Below are positions 46,418-59,492 of a DNA stretch of 64,000 nt, one piece after another. Each line of letters begins with the position of its first letter. Position 1 is the stretch's first letter. Source of the stretch: Centropus unirufus (lineage: Eukaryota > Chordata > Aves > Cuculiformes > Centropidae); the NCBI GenBank assembly GCA_013397695.1, contig VYZI01000736.1:148407-212406 (forward strand), in the 5' to 3' direction. Below the pieces are notes generated by a model, which was given only the letters and a program-made list of their open reading frames with translations, made no database searches and was not told where the DNA came from. Position numbers and translations under genes: made by a program.

Positions 46418-49400
46418 TCACATGCTGAACGCATCCTGTCTCCAGACTTCCTCACCCGCAATGTATGTGGTTTGCACATACAGACCGTCATTCAGCATCA
46501 GGAAATCTGCATCAGACAAGAGAGAAAGGAAGCAGCCATCAGAGAAATGGAGGGGCTGAGGGTGGCTGGGAGGAGTTGGGCTCCCTGGGAAAGAGCTTCT
46601 TCCCACCCAGACAGGATAGCAGGAAAGCAGAGCGGTGCCACCCTGGCGATGGCAGTTCTGCCCCACGCTTGGCTGAGATGTGCACTCCCTCCAAAAGCCT
46701 CCCAAAACACCACCAACATCCAAGAGAAAAAGCACTGGAGCAGAACCCCAGAGTAAAAGCCCAGCACAAACCCCAAGCAGAGCAAGTTCCCCAAGCAGCT
46801 CCCACGTGAAGTAGGGGAGGAATATGCATTTGCAACAGCCCCTGCTTTGCTCTAGCACCTGGGAGCCCTCACTCTATGGTCTCCACAAGAGCACCTTGCT
46901 GTCCCCATACCAGTACCTGCATCGGAGTCGTAATTTAGTGTCCCCTTTTTGTGTTCAATCCCCAGGAGCTGGGCAGGATGCAGAGACGCTGCCTCCAGTG
47001 CAGTCTCTACCGAGCACCCTTGAAGAGAAAAGAAGGAGGCATTAGGGCAGCAAACAGCCCCGCTGCCAGAGCGGCCCAAACGCCCCTGGCTAAGGCAGCT
47101 GGCAGCGACTTGAGCTGGAATACCCTTCGCCATGGCCATTTGGAGCTGGGGAAGGGAAACATCCCTATGGGAGAGAGCAGGAAAAGGAGAACTGAACATC
47201 TACGGTCAAGGGAGGGGAAAATTGTTCACTTTTGTGAGAAAGGAGCAGAAGAGTTCACCTCTAATTAGTGCTATGGGTTAAAATGAAACCTCCCCTCAAA
47301 AAGGTGCCCATCTGAGGCCAGTGCCGCTGATCCCAGCCCTGCTCATTGTTTCAATCAAGAGGAAATGTTCCCTGCTGGAGTGGCCCCAGCTGGCAAGAGC
47401 AAGACCTCCTCTCAAGTCAATGTTGTGGACAAGGCTCACTTACCTGTGGCTTCTTGGAAGTGTCGCACACAAGTGTCCATGGTTGCTACACTGCCACTCA
47501 GGGTCTTTGTGCCTGGAAGGGGAACAAGATGGCACTGAGCAGTCCCACAAATCAGAGCAAGGAGAAGTGCAGCACTGGGAAAGCACAATGTGACTAAAAG
47601 GGCTAGAAATCCTGGGCCACAGGAGGGGGGAGTAGAAGGGACCACAGGCATGGCTTCCAAGTGTCAGAGAAAGGTGAGGGTGATCCTGTGCACATAGCGC
47701 ATGGGGAGATTTTGGGATGTCACCGTGCAGCTCCACCAGCTGGATGGGGTGAAACTCCAGCTCACAACACAGGCACCTGCTGCCACAGACAGAGGAAGAG
47801 AACTGCAAAAGGGATGAACCCTCTCTGAAATATCTTCTGTTTCCAACTGTTTGCAGCCTAGGCAAATTCACTTGCAAGAAGTGGTGGTGTTATAGTAAAG
47901 ACAAAGGACATCAGGTATCTGTGGAATTTCTCCACCTTTTCTGACCCTGCTGGAACCTCTGCCATCCATGACATTGGGCAACAACTTGTTCAAAGGTGTT
48001 ACAGACAGCTAAAAATCAACAGATTCCTCCACCAAGCCAGGGCAATCTCTCTCTTCACGAGGAGCTTCATTCTCCCAGGGCCAAGCCACTGCAGAGCCAT
48101 TAATCAGCCAGGCACCAAAACCCACATACAACAGCCACACAGCCAACAAGCCCTGCAAGACTGCCAAGCCCTCCGGGAGCAGAGGAGCAGCTCTTTTGCA
48201 GGACAGCATTTACCTGCAATGTAGGTGTTCAGCCCATCGATCTCCACCACCTGCTGACCCAGGGTGTGTCGGCCAGGTGCCAGCCCCATGCCAGCGATTG
48301 CATCTGTCACCAGCACCAGGCCTGAGGGACAGAAGGAAGGAGGCAGTATTAGCTTTGCGGTTGACCTTGCTGCAGCTCCAAGCCCTGTGCCATGCTCGTG
48401 CTCCAAGAGGAGCCAAAGCATCCCTAAGACACATTCGAACGAAGGAAGAGGGCTGGTGGGTCAGCACACTGGGCTGTGCCCTCTTCCAGTGAGGACAGCA
48501 CAGCCCAGAATGGCCCAGTCCTGCGGGAGCGTTTTGTGGGAGGCGGCTGGCAGCACCACATGGGCCCGGCATGGCTCACCTCTGGGGTGGGCCCGGTGGG
48601 CGATCCGCAGGGCAGCGGGGTTGGTGTGGATGCCATCAGAGATCATTCCGTAGAAGACTCTCCGCCCAGCAGGAATCTTGTCACTTGTCAGCAGCCCCAC
48701 GATCCCAGGGTCCCGATGGTGGAACTGTCCAAGGGGAGAGAGGACAAGCTGTGCAGGGACACCACGCCTCGTGGGCTGAGCCGTCCCAGCAGGGCACGGA
48801 GCTGCCCTCTCTAGCAAGCAGTGCCTGGCAGCTGGCTGCTCCATCCTTCACCGGATGGATCTGATCATTCCCTCAAAGTGCAAGCATCTGCTACAGCCTT
48901 GGCTGCCTTTTAGGTCAGGCATCAGGAACACAGAGCCAGAGGTTCAGTACTGAAACCTCACTGCAAGGCCTGGTATGAAACAAGCTGGGGAGAATCTGCA
49001 GCTGTGGGGAGCAGGAGAGAGAGCATGGAAAGCGGTCCCAGTGCAGGGCGAGGGCCCGTGGCTACTCACGGGCAGCATGGCATTGAAGAGGTGAGTGATG
49101 AAGGTTGCTCCGTGCTGCACGGCCTCCTCAGCCTGGGAAAGGTTCGCCACGGAGTGACCTGGGGACACACCAATGTATCATTTCTTTGTCCATCTCTACA
49201 TTTATTTCCCTGCAGGAGTGAAGATGCTCTGCCAAGAGGACTCCACTCTGATGGCGCTGGGCTCCAGTCTGAAACCCATCCTCAGTGCAGAAGTGCCGGG
49301 CTGTGACCGCAGTGACTCTGGCAGTGGGTGTTCCACCTGGACACCTTCATCATTCACATCACAACCCGCCTAAATGCTGCCTTGCAATTGCCCTCAGGCT

Positions 49401-52400
49401 GGGCCAGAGGTCCAAGGACATGCCATTCGGCTGCCCTCAGATGATTAAAGGCTTTATAGAGAGCTGTCAAGGAAGCCCAGGCAGTGAGGACTGGGCCAAG
49501 AAAGGCTATGGGGATGTAAACGACCCAGAAGGAAAACTTTGTCTTTCCTAACATGGAACACAGCTCTAACGCTCTGGGGCAAATTTTGACTTTCTGTGGC
49601 TGTCAGATAAGTGGTGCTCCACTGTATGAATACTCTTCTCGCTTACAGTTTAATTTCACCTTCAGTAATCATAGAATCACCATGTTGGAAAAGACCTCTC
49701 AGATCATTGAGGCCAACTACTGTACCTGTCTGCCACTAAACCAGATCCTTATGTACTTCATCACCTCACCTTTTTTTTTTTCTTTTCAAAGAGAGATTTC
49801 TTTAATGACCTGTGACAAAGAAAGGTTTGGGAAACAGAAGACAAGAAAAAGTGCAGCCAGTTTTGAGTCAGCAGCCTGAGGGCAGTGGAAGTAGAGATCT
49901 TGCACAGCCCTTGCTGTTGAAAAACAGGGTTATCAAAATTCAACTGTAACCTTTGGAAAATTATTTCCCCTGTCAAACAAGGACTAAAGCAGTTGAACTT
50001 CAGAGTTTGAACCCTTTCGTATCATTAGCCCTCAATTACATCTTTATCAAATCTGACTACTGTTTGAACAGCACCAAATGTTCCCTTGTGTTAAAGGGGC
50101 TCCTCAGTCCATATAAAATCTGGCCCTTTCTGTGCAAAGGGTGACACATTTGTAGCATCAAGCGAGGTCCTCGTTTGTGACAAGTCTGTCCCCTCCATGG
50201 GGGCCAGGCAAAAGGAAACCCTGCCTTATCCAGTCCCACCAAGGCACCATTAGAGATGCTACAGCAGGCAAGCAAGGGGCAGCCTGCCCGTGTGGCACCA
50301 GGAGACAGAGCCTCCTCCAGTCTTCTCCCTCCCAGCCCTTACCAAGAGAGACGCAGATGCCCCGCTTGGTGAGTTCCCGGATCACTTCACCGCTCCTCTT
50401 CATCTCTGGGGCCAGGGTGACAATTCGGACACAGTCCAGGGACCCGTAGGTGGCAAGCAGGTCCTGGAAGGCCCCTGCTTCAAAGGTGCGAAGGCAGTGC
50501 TCCGGGTGTGCCCCTTTCTTTTCCTTACTGATGAACGGTCCTTCCAGGTGGGCCCCTACCCAAACAAGAACACAAAGCCATGACCATTCCTCTCCCAACC
50601 AAGGAACCCACAAGCTCTTGTCATTCTCCTGGAGCAAAATCTGTGGTCTGAGGAACTCTGAGGTCAGCATGGCAAATGATGCAGCACTGGCCTCTTGGTC
50701 AAGTCAAGCCACCCCACTGCCATTATCTGTGGGGCCAAAAAGGGTGCTGTATCACGGTGGAGACCACGGCAAAGGCCCAGGCCAGGCTGAGGGAGAGAGG
50801 GAGTCCATGTGCACATATACACGCCTCCCGTCAAGAGAGTCCCAGTCCCATTTCTGCTACCCTTACAGTAGCTTCTTTCCCCATAAGAAGGAAAAAGTTA
50901 ATTGCCCTCCTTGAGCAGCACCAGAGAAGACAGCAAAGGTTGGAAACACTCACCCAGGATACCTGCTCCATGGGTTCCACCATTCCTTATACTGATCTGA
51001 GGAAGAACCTGGAGAAAGGGCTTTGTCAGACACAGCACCCCCTGCCAAAGTGAACTTGGCCTCAGCTTTCCAGAGACCTCTGGCACTGCACAGCTTGAGA
51101 ACAGCAGCCAAGCACAGAGGGTAAAAAGCTGGCTGCAAGTCCCATTGTGCAAAGCTGGCCTAGGAGACATCACTGCCTCAGCAGTCTAAAGGTTACAGGC
51201 AAGAAATCTAGGGGCATAGTCAGCTCCTCATGCCTGCAGCTTTTCTGGCAGGGTGGCTCGTGCAGCCTCCATAGAGCCAGCCTTGGCCCTCTCACCTCTT
51301 GGGAGCAGGCTCAGCGTGCTCTCACTCTGCAGACCAGAGGGGAAGAAGGTCACTCACCTGGTGGTACACAGATGGAGGAGAGGTCACCAGGGTAGGACAG
51401 AAGGAAGTCACTCCATGGGAGAGGATTTTCCGACTGACCAGGTCAATCCCTGATTTGAAGCCATCTGTAGCTAGGGAGAAGTCCACCCCAAAGCCTCCTG
51501 CACCGTGAAAAAACGAGATAAAGCTGCAGCTTCCCCGGTGCACTTTTCCCATGCACAAACACTAAAGAAATATTCTGCATGACCAGAGTGAGCTGCTCAA
51601 TCTGCACAGCACCGACCAGAGGAGGGGGCTCCACCAGTCCTCCGGTCCCGGAGGCAAATCCAACCCAAAGCGTCCTCCTGGAGTGCTTTTCCTCACAGCA
51701 CCCCACAGCCTTCTGCAAGCACCAGCTTTTGTTTAGATGCACGGTAAAACGTGAGGATCCCCCATTAAAGAGAGAGTCCAGGGGTTTGACACCCAGCAGG
51801 CCCCACTTGATGCCCAGGGCACAGCGGCTGCAGGTAGGGTTTGTTCCCTTGAGAAGTCCTGCTCTGTCCTCCCTGCATCCCAGAGAGGATAGGAAGGGCA
51901 TCCTGCCAGTGCAGGGCTGGGGTGAAATACTGACAAACACCAGGTCAAGAGAAAAGCTGGGCTGAAAGTCCCCCCAGCCAAAGGGGCGGCAGCCATGGGC
52001 TGTTCTTTACTGTTAGCTCTCCAGAGCTGCTGGAGTGCACTTGGACGGTTGATCTGCAGCAGAGTTTGCAGGCCCGGCCTGGGCAAAAGGGGGTCCCCTT
52101 GTCCCCTGCGAGTGCCACCGTACCGTTGATCTGGACGTCGATGAAGCCTGGGGCGATGATGCTGTCCTTACAGTCCAGCTGGACGTCAGCCGAGCCCTTC
52201 TCGTCGAAGAAGAGTTTCTCTGGGTTCAGGATCTTCCCCTCCCGTACCCACAGATCCTCCCTGAAGGGACAACCACACGAGACCCGCGCTCCTGCACCAT
52301 CCACGGGGAGTGGGGGCCCGGGCGGGGCACAGGCCCCCTCCCGTGCCCGCGGGGCACAGCTGCTGCCCCAGCACAGGCGGGGAGAGACCTCCGTGCCCCG

Positions 52401-52695
52401 GCACGGCACGAGGATCACGGACGACCGGGCGGGGCGGGGGGCGAGAGCCGGGGGCACCTGGGGGTCCTGGCGACAGCCTCCCCGGCACCCCGGGATACCG
52501 GGACCGACGGACACCCTCACACCCCCGACACGGGGAACCCCTGGAACTCCCGCATCGACCGGCAACCCCGGGACCCCCGGCAGCTCCAGCTTGGACGTCG
52601 CCCCGCGCTCACCGCTGCAGCCGGTGCTCCCGCAGGATGCGGCAGTTGGTGAACTGGACGATGGGCGCGTCCGAGACAGATTTGTTGGACGGCAT
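46418..52695 (-). CDS. AMDHD2: N-acetylglucosamine-6-phosphate deacetylase, complete
   Basis: Converts GlcNAc-6-phosphate to glucosamine-6-phosphate and acetate in the cytosolic hexosamine pathway (amidohydrolase superfamily). Eleven exons, every junction in phase: 52695-52613 (ATG; MPSNKSVSDAPIVQFTNCRI), 52260-52124, 51497-51358, 51008-50954, 50555-50343, 49158-49070, 48724-48580, 48321-48214, 47512-47444, 47018-46917, 46506-46418 (TGA). The sum is 1230 bases, 409 residues, the human length. Metal and catalytic motifs are intact: HLEGPF with the ligand glutamate, SLGHSVAN and FITHLFNAM with the two histidines, LVTDAI with the catalytic aspartate. APGFIDVQING lies near the start of the barrel. 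ATP6V0C lies upstream in the same orientation, as in human. I see nothing damaged. Confidence 0.97.
49668..49762 (-). mobile_element. CR1 tail fragment, older subfamily type
   Basis: Inverted CR1 3' end in an AMDHD2 intron: 'aatcatagaatcaccatgtt' followed by 'ggaaaagacctctcagatca' and 'ctaaaccagatcc'. It is the same tail type as the copy at 36384 and only about 95 bases survive. Confidence 0.75.
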
Positions 52696-52855
52696 GGCGG
52701 GGCGGCGGGAGCCGCCGGGAACCGGGCTCGGGGCCGAGGCTGCCGCGGGAAGCAGAGCCGGCGCCGGGCGGGGGGGCCGGAGCTCCGCCCCGGGGGCGGG
52801 AGAGGAGCGGGACCCGCGCCTCCCCCGGGCTGCGGGCCGGGCCGCGGGCGCTGCT

Positions 52856-52919
52856 CACGTGACCCCGATCAGCTGACGTACGGGAGCCCCGTCACCACCC
52901 CTCCCGCAGCGCACGTGAC
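52856..52919. promoter_or_regulatory. Pair of CACGTGAC E-boxes
   Basis: Two copies of CACGTGAC, 56 bases apart, about 160-225 bases upstream of the AMDHD2 start codon. CACGTGAC is the core of the CLEAR element (GTCACGTGAC) bound by TFEB/TFE3; the flanks here are ctCACGTGACc and gCACGTGACc, so neither is a full match. USF or MAX binding is equally possible. Confidence 0.5.
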
Positions 52920-53022
52920 CACCCCAGAACCGCCGTTTCGGGGAGGGCGCCGCCATCTTGGGGAGGGCGGTGCCCCCAGCGGGCCGGGGACAGCGCGCGG
53001 GCCGCGGCGGCGCCGCCCCGAT

Positions 53023-53037
53023 NNNNNNNNNNNNNNN
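53023..53037. other. Assembly gap (15 N)
   Basis: Short run of N in the GC-rich AMDHD2 upstream block. Probably unresolved GC-rich sequence. Confidence 0.99.
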
Positions 53038-54041
53038 GCGGCCCGGCGTGAGGCGGCCGCTCCCGTTCCAGCCCGTGGAACAGCCCTGATTTGGGCTAAA
53101 GCTTGATCCAAGCGGCTGTAGCCGTGCCAAGCCAGGCGGGCGGCCCCGCGGGCGCGTTTTCTCCGGCCGTGCCCGGGGCGCCGCTCCTTCCGCAGTGCAT
53201 CCCGCCCGGGGCAGGCATCGCCGCTGCAGCCCCTCCCCCAGCGGCCAGCACCAAACGAGCCGGAGTTCTGCCTGCTGTGAGCTTCATAGCAACAGGAAAA
53301 ACAGCCCGGGGAAAGGAATGGAACACGCATAAGGCTTGGGAGAAAATTCTCCCTATGCGGAGAATTGGGAAATACATTCTGAAGCGCTGCTGCCTCCGCG
53401 CGGCTGCTGGAGATGGGCCCCTCCCCTGGCCCGCGGCGGGTTTAGGATGCTTGCCGGCAGAACTCCAGAACGAGTCTGGGCTGGGTTTATTTGCCGGTAT
53501 TTTCGGTACAGCAACCACCTCCCCAAGAGTTCCCTGCCGGCCCCGCGCACACCTCGGGCTGAGCAGAGCTGTTTGGGGCAGAAGCCTGTTCCACTGACGC
53601 CGAGCTCTTCAGCACAGCCGCTCTGGAGGAATCCCTGAGGAGCGCCTGGCACCGCCAGCCGGGGATCGTGCAGCCCGGGGAGCACGGTCCCACCAAGCCT
53701 TGTATGACTTTTTATCAGGCAAGGTTGCGAGGCCGAAGAGGTCAGAGATGAATTAGTGGTTCCTGACGGCTCGTGCGTCTGCCAAGGCGTGAATGAGTAA
53801 GGTGGCAGGAACGGCCGCAGGGGAGCCGTTGCTCTGGAAAGGGGCTGCATGCAGGAGCCCTCACAACACACACGGCCCGCACACTGGGCTACAGCCCCTG
53901 CGAGGACACAATTCTGCAGGCTTGGCTGCCTCTTGCCGACGGTTTTTATTGCTGAGCAGGGGGTGCTAGATGGGCTGCTCCAAAGGAGTGATAGATCCTT
54001 GCCCTCAAGAGCTGGCAGAAAAGCATTGCAAGGTGTGCAGG

Positions 54042-54285
54042 ATCACAGAATCACTGAACAGTTTGAGTTGGAAGGGACCTCAAAGCCCGTCCAGTCCCAT
54101 ACCTTGCCATGGGCAGGGACACCTCCCACTGGATCAGGGGGCTCCAAGGCCCATCCAACCTGACCTTGAACACCTCCAGGGATGGGGCAGCCACAGCTGC
54201 TCTGGACAACCTGGGCCAGGGCCTCCCCACCCTCACACCAAAACATTTCTCCCCAAGATCTCATCCCAATTGCCCCTCTCTCAGC
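54042..54285 (-). mobile_element. CR1 LINE 3' fragment
   Basis: Inverted CR1 3' end with tail 'atcacagaatcactgaacag' and the 'ccatgggcagggacacctcc' block, 5'-truncated at about 54285. Confidence 0.9.
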
Positions 54286-57200
54286 TTGTGCCCACTTGGA
54301 AACCTGGCTGGACTATAGCTGGTGTCGCCAACTGTCCAAGCATTTACTCCAGCATTCTGCTGGCAGAGGCTTCCACTTCCCTCTACCCTCTGTGCTCTGC
54401 AGGGATGCTGTGATCCACCGAGTGCTCCGCCTTGTGTGCTCACTCCGCTCGGTGCCCCCCAGCAGCATGCAGTCCCATGTCTTGTTGCAGTCTGTGTCTG
54501 GGATTTGTGCTGGCTGCTCTACAATGAATCACCCTGAGGAAAGATAAATGATGGGGAACGTGATTGTGCAGGAACATAACTCCCTTGTCTGGCCAGGAAC
54601 TGAGTTATAATGAGGTATTACACTGTACTTGTCATTCCGTGCTGTCAAAGCTTGTCTGCAGTACACACTGCCTCTCGCTGTCAGCAGGATGCCAGTGAAA
54701 ACCCCTGAAATGCAAAGCTGGGAATGATAATGCTTGAGGCCAGGAAAATTATGTGCAGGACGGTTTGGGGAATTTGAGGCTAAGAATGGCTTTCAGGCAA
54801 TTTTTTCTTATCATGGCTGAAATTATCTACCCAGCAGCATATTGGAGGGTATGATTTGTGGCTTCACACAGGTGGAGTTGAGGAGACTCCAAACCAGAAG
54901 ATTGGGAAATGTGCCCTGACAGCGGATCTCAACCCTGTGGCTTTGAGCACCCTGCCACCCTGCATCCCAATGTCAGGAGGCAGACGCAGCCCCCGGACCA
55001 CCTGTGGCCCAAGCGGGGCACTTCCCTACGAGTGCAAACACTAGGACAGGTGACAGGGACATCACTTGGCCAGGGAGATCTGGTCCATGTCAGTGCAAGC
55101 GCTGACTGCTTGCGGACAGTAACATCCGCTGTGACAGATCCTGCCAGGGAACGCCCCCCTGACACTGCATCACCCTCCTTCCTGCCACAGGGAGGTTCAG
55201 CCTTCCAGGCTGTGAGCCCCAAAGTGAACCACGGGATCACAGTGCTGGGGAACAGGCCAGACACTGCCAGGAAGAACAGGACAGCCTGTGCTGAGATGAA
55301 AGGCAGGGAATTTCACCTCCTCCATGCTGTAGGTGTGTTGCCCAGCCCAGCTTCATGACCTGTGTCCGTCCTGCCTAAGCCAAACCCTTTTGGCCGCTCT
55401 CCTTTTCTTTCTCAGTATTAATAAACCTTGCCTTGCATCATTAGTAAGTGTGGGCTCATCTCAAGCAATCGCATGTTCCCTCTCCCTCCTGCCGCAGGGA
55501 TCAGCTGAGGGAAGCACACGCTGCAGTTTCACTTGCATTTTCTAAAGCAAATCTTTTTCTTCAGGTTTAGTTATTTTTAACCTAGCTCAATTCCCAAATT
55601 AGATTCAGTGCCTGGCAGCATGTGAAGTTGTCCCAGCGCACTCGGGACAGGGGTGCCATGCTACAGCCACAAAGGAAGGTCCAGGTGTGATGAGGGAGGG
55701 TTCAGGTGGGCGTTGCTGCCAAACCAAGGGTGTGTGGAGATGCAGCCTTGCCTTCTGATTTCTCATGTGCATTCACAGAGGTCTGAGAAATTGTCCTAAT
55801 GCACCAAAGAGCCAGGGAGGCCGCTGGCATTGATGAGCTCAGAACATGCTGTCCATGTTGGGAGCATGAGTGATTTACAAAGAAGTGCCTCAGGCGGACA
55901 AAGTCATTGGGTCTAGGTGGTTGTTATCACATTCAGCCCCTTGAGGAAAGCATGGACGGAATAGCGTGGACAGGACAATTCAAAATGCCAAAAAAAAGGT
56001 GCAGGGCTGGAACAGCCACCAGTACCTCCTGGGAAAATAGGGAGGAGCCAGGACCGGAGCTTGTGGTGAGCACATCTTGTCCCATCAGCAAAAGGAAGGT
56101 GGCAGATGCAAAGCTCCCCAGAAGCCTCATCCTGTCCTGCTTCCCAGGTCCCACTTGCACAGGTCCAGGGTCTGGAGAGGCACTCAGGACCCTGCAGGGT
56201 GGCCCCACACAGAGCTGGGGTAGGGTCACTCCCACGTGCCCTGGGGCTGCGATACAGAACTGGCTTGACAAAAACTCAGTGACATGAGGTGCAAAGCTGT
56301 TGCTATCTCAGAAGCCAAACCAAGTGTGGCTTGCAGGGAAAAGGAACGATGTTCATTAATAAGTAAGGGAACAAAAATAGGGAAGCTTTTCAGGACACAA
56401 TCCTTTGACCCTGAAAGGGGAAATTCCCACTCCAGAGTAAGTGGCAGTGGGAAAGCTGACTCTGGGTTCGTTTGTGTCAAGAGAGAAATATGGTTGATAG
56501 GTGTAGAGCAGAGATGAGCTGAGGTGGCAAGACCTGTGTGTCGGCCAGAGGTAATTCCCACCTGAGGACCCATGATGGTTTGTGCAGGCTGGATGGAAAC
56601 AGCAAAAAGGCATCAATCCCGCCGAGATCAAACTGTGAGGAAACAAGGTTTGCCGAGTGAGCTGTTTTCATTGGACCCGCTGTTACCCTGCACCTTGGTT
56701 TCTGGGATCAGTTTCTCTTAATGAGGTTTTGATTTCCCCAAAGCTTATTTACTTTCCCAGGTTACTTCACCTCTCTGCAAACCAGGACTCAAAGCAAAGA
56801 CACAAAGACAGTCCCTGGGCAATCACAGATAAAATCCTACTGGTGAAAAATGCTTCTGCGTCAGAGCAGGATAAAAAAAGAAAAAAAACGCCTGCAGCCT
56901 TTGGGGGAAAATCCAGCAGGGGAGAGCCCTGGAGGCATTGTCTGTGCAGACGGGCACCCCTTCCCTAGCTGGAGCACAGGGCTGAGAGCAGGGGCACTGC
57001 AGAGCCCTCTCCCCCCACAGGGCTGACTCACACTGCAGCGCTCTGTGCACCACGCTCTATGCTCCGAGTGTCACTCTATGCACTGTGATGCGCCAGGCGC
57101 TGCCACCCAGCTCATCCGAGGCTGCCTCTGCCCCTCTGCCAAAGCAAAGTCGATTCCTGCACCCACAGCCAGCTCACTGCTGTCTGCTGACAGAAAAGGG

Positions 57201-58449
57201 ACCAGAAGCTCCATGGTTTTCCTAATGCCCTCAGTCAGTTGGGAGATTTGCTGATGAGGCAGCACTGCTGAAGGACTGACGTGCAGGGTTTCACCGGGAA
57301 GGTGTCAACAAATCTGGAGCATCGCAGCCGAGGAAGCGTGCTCAGACTGTCGATTTGCCTCCTGGTTCATTTCCAGGTGCGCAGCGCACTGCATTCCTCC
57401 TCCCATGCACGCCAACGACGGCCTGAGGCAGGAAGCAAACAGCAGCAATGGGATTTTACCTGCGTTCAGTTCCAGAAGCATCCATAACCACCAGACTGGG
57501 AACTGCCTTCTGCAACAGGGCCCTGCCATTACAGTTGCATCTGAAGGCGTTCCTACAGACCAGTGCCCTTGCAATGCTTGTTCTTTGTGGAGATCAAAGC
57601 TGCCATGAGCACTGAGTCACTCTCTTAAATGCGATTTGCTCATAAACTGGCAAAAAAAGGCAGCTGGCAGTAGGTCCCCGTTAAAAGAAGGTAAAAACAG
57701 ACAATAAAGGTACTTGCAGCCCCAGCCAGGTTTTTTTTCCAACCCTGCTACGAAATCAGAGCCTGGCTCCTCTCACCAGAGCTGTCCCGAGAGTACGGGT
57801 TTGTGCCCACCCTCTGCGAGAGAGGAATCTGCTGCTGTTCTGGTAAGTGTCTGGGCAAAGGCTGAATCTGAAGCTTGCTCCTTTTGGCTGAGGAGCACAA
57901 TTCAGACCAAGAATTTTTCCCTTACCCCAGCAGACATCGTGGATCTTTCTTCCATCAGTTCAGGCTTCCACACAGCCCAACACGAGCAGCTGAGGAAGTT
58001 AGTGCCCGGATCACCTTTTTAGTGACCAACCAACCAATCCCTTTGTTAATAATTATTGATGATCAACAATTGTTAACACAACACCTTCTTTTTGGGAATA
58101 TGAGAATCCATACCAGTGAAATGACTGGCTCATAGTGGTCCTGTTTGCCTACCACAGCGCCACCAGGCTGGAGCTGGTGAAGGCTCCTGCTAGGTCAGGA
58201 GCTCCAACCACAGCTTCAGTGAGCTTCTAATGCTCCAGCAATGGCTTCTCATGGCACTAACACAACTGTTTGGAGGCACAGGGTATGCAAGGCAGTGGTA
58301 AACTACACGTACCCCTCCACACCTCTGCTCCCAACCAGACTGGTAGAAGAGGCTCTGACAGATCACGTCACAGGCCTCAGCTTGACTTGAGCACCACTGA
58401 TGCCACCTACCTACACAATAGAGATATTTTGGCCTGAACAATGTGCCCA

Positions 58450-58795
58450 AAGAACAGAGCTGGGGAAGAGGCTGGAGCACAAGGGTTCTGGGAGCAGCCG
58501 AGAGCCCTGGGGCTGTCTAGGCTGGAGTTAGGTCAGTACTGGTTTCTTCTCCCAAATGAAGAGAGAAAATGACCTAAAGTCACACCAGGGGAAGGCTTCG
58601 ATTGGATATTAGGGAATATTCCTTCATGGAAAGGGTTGTCAAGCACTGCCAGAGGCTGCCCTGGGAGGTGGAGGAATCACCACCCCTGGAAAGCTTTAAA
58701 TGCCATGTAGAGGTAGCAGTTGGGGACACAGTTCAGTGGTGGAGGTGGCAGTGTGTGGTTAAGGGCTGGACTTGATCTTAACAGTCCCTTCCAAA
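58450..58795 (+). mobile_element. CR1 LINE 3' fragment, tail lost
   Basis: Forward CR1-like sequence ('aacagagctggggaagaggc', 'ggctgtctaggctggagtta', 'agaggctgccctgggaggtg', 'ttccaaacaccatgat'). It is more diverged than the other copies and the octamer tail is not clear. Confidence 0.7.
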
Positions 58796-59486
58796 CACCA
58801 TGATGCTGGGGTAAAGCTTGTGCTGCTCTCCCCACCACACATCGAGAGTTCAGGTACCATTGCCAAAGGCAATTTAGAACAAGCTCCGCACTTGCATGCA
58901 CTCCAACATGTACTTCCTGTCGGCATGGCTTTGCAACATCCATAATTCCCAAGTGAGGAGGGTGCTGCAGCTGTTCCTGGCTGCAGAGGCAGAAGTTCCA
59001 GTCCAATTCTCCCACTTGTGCAAGCTAGAAATAAAGAGTTCTGGAATAAGCCCATGATTATGGGAATATTACCCAGGTACTTCAGAGGCAATGGCCAAGT
59101 ACAGCATTCCAAGCAGTGGAGTCTGCAGGCCCTCACCAGGATGGGCTCAGCAGCAGCTCCTGCTCTTTGTCCTGCTGAAGGCTGCTCTCCTCAGGCACTG
59201 CCTGCTCAGGCCCCACAGACAGCCCAATCCACAGCATATGTGCCTGGCCAGGGCAAGCACAGCCACAGCCTCCCCTTCCTGTACACTGCAAGCTCTGCTC
59301 ACGGGCAGCAGCTGGAAGCCAAGAGGAAGAAACGCTCCGGCAGCGATGGCTACTCCACTCCTGTACTGCACTCAGTCCCTTCAGGAACCTGCATCCCTCA
59401 AGGGACTCACTCCTCTTCCCAAAGAAGCAGCAGCAGCACAGAAATCAGAGGCAGAGGACTTGTTACAGCAATGTAGTGAGGAAGTT

Positions 59487-59492
59487 TTATTC
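59487..59492 (-). terminator. ATP6V0C polyadenylation signal
   Basis: AATAAA on the minus strand in the context 'ccgaataaaactt', about 600 bases after the ATP6V0C stop, which fits a 3' UTR of usual length. Confidence 0.6.

Larger units (their letters stand above)
52300..53260. promoter_or_regulatory. CpG island and promoter of AMDHD2
   Basis: CpG-dense block spanning AMDHD2 exon 1 and upstream DNA, interrupted by a 15-base N run. On the upstream side are two CACGTGAC boxes (52856-52863 and 52912-52919), a CRE-like TGACGTA at 52874-52880, and a YY1-type GCCGCCATCTTG at 52949-52960. No TATA box was seen, as is common for housekeeping promoters. Start-site position is not determinable. Whether a divergent transcript starts here on the plus strand is unclear. 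Confidence 0.6.
53261..59486. other. Intergenic region between AMDHD2 promoter and ATP6V0C 3' end
   Basis: About 6 kb. 53261-53700 remains GC-rich. 54042-54285 and 58450-58790 are CR1 pieces. The rest is unique DNA with no gene I can support. Open frames at 53103-53597 and 59018-59540 (plus) lack recognisable motifs. Confidence 0.55.

Noticed and set aside
53103..53597. 164-codon plus-strand ORF in the AMDHD2 upstream CpG block
   Set aside because: Alanine/proline-rich reading typical of GC-rich promoter DNA, with no recognisable domain.
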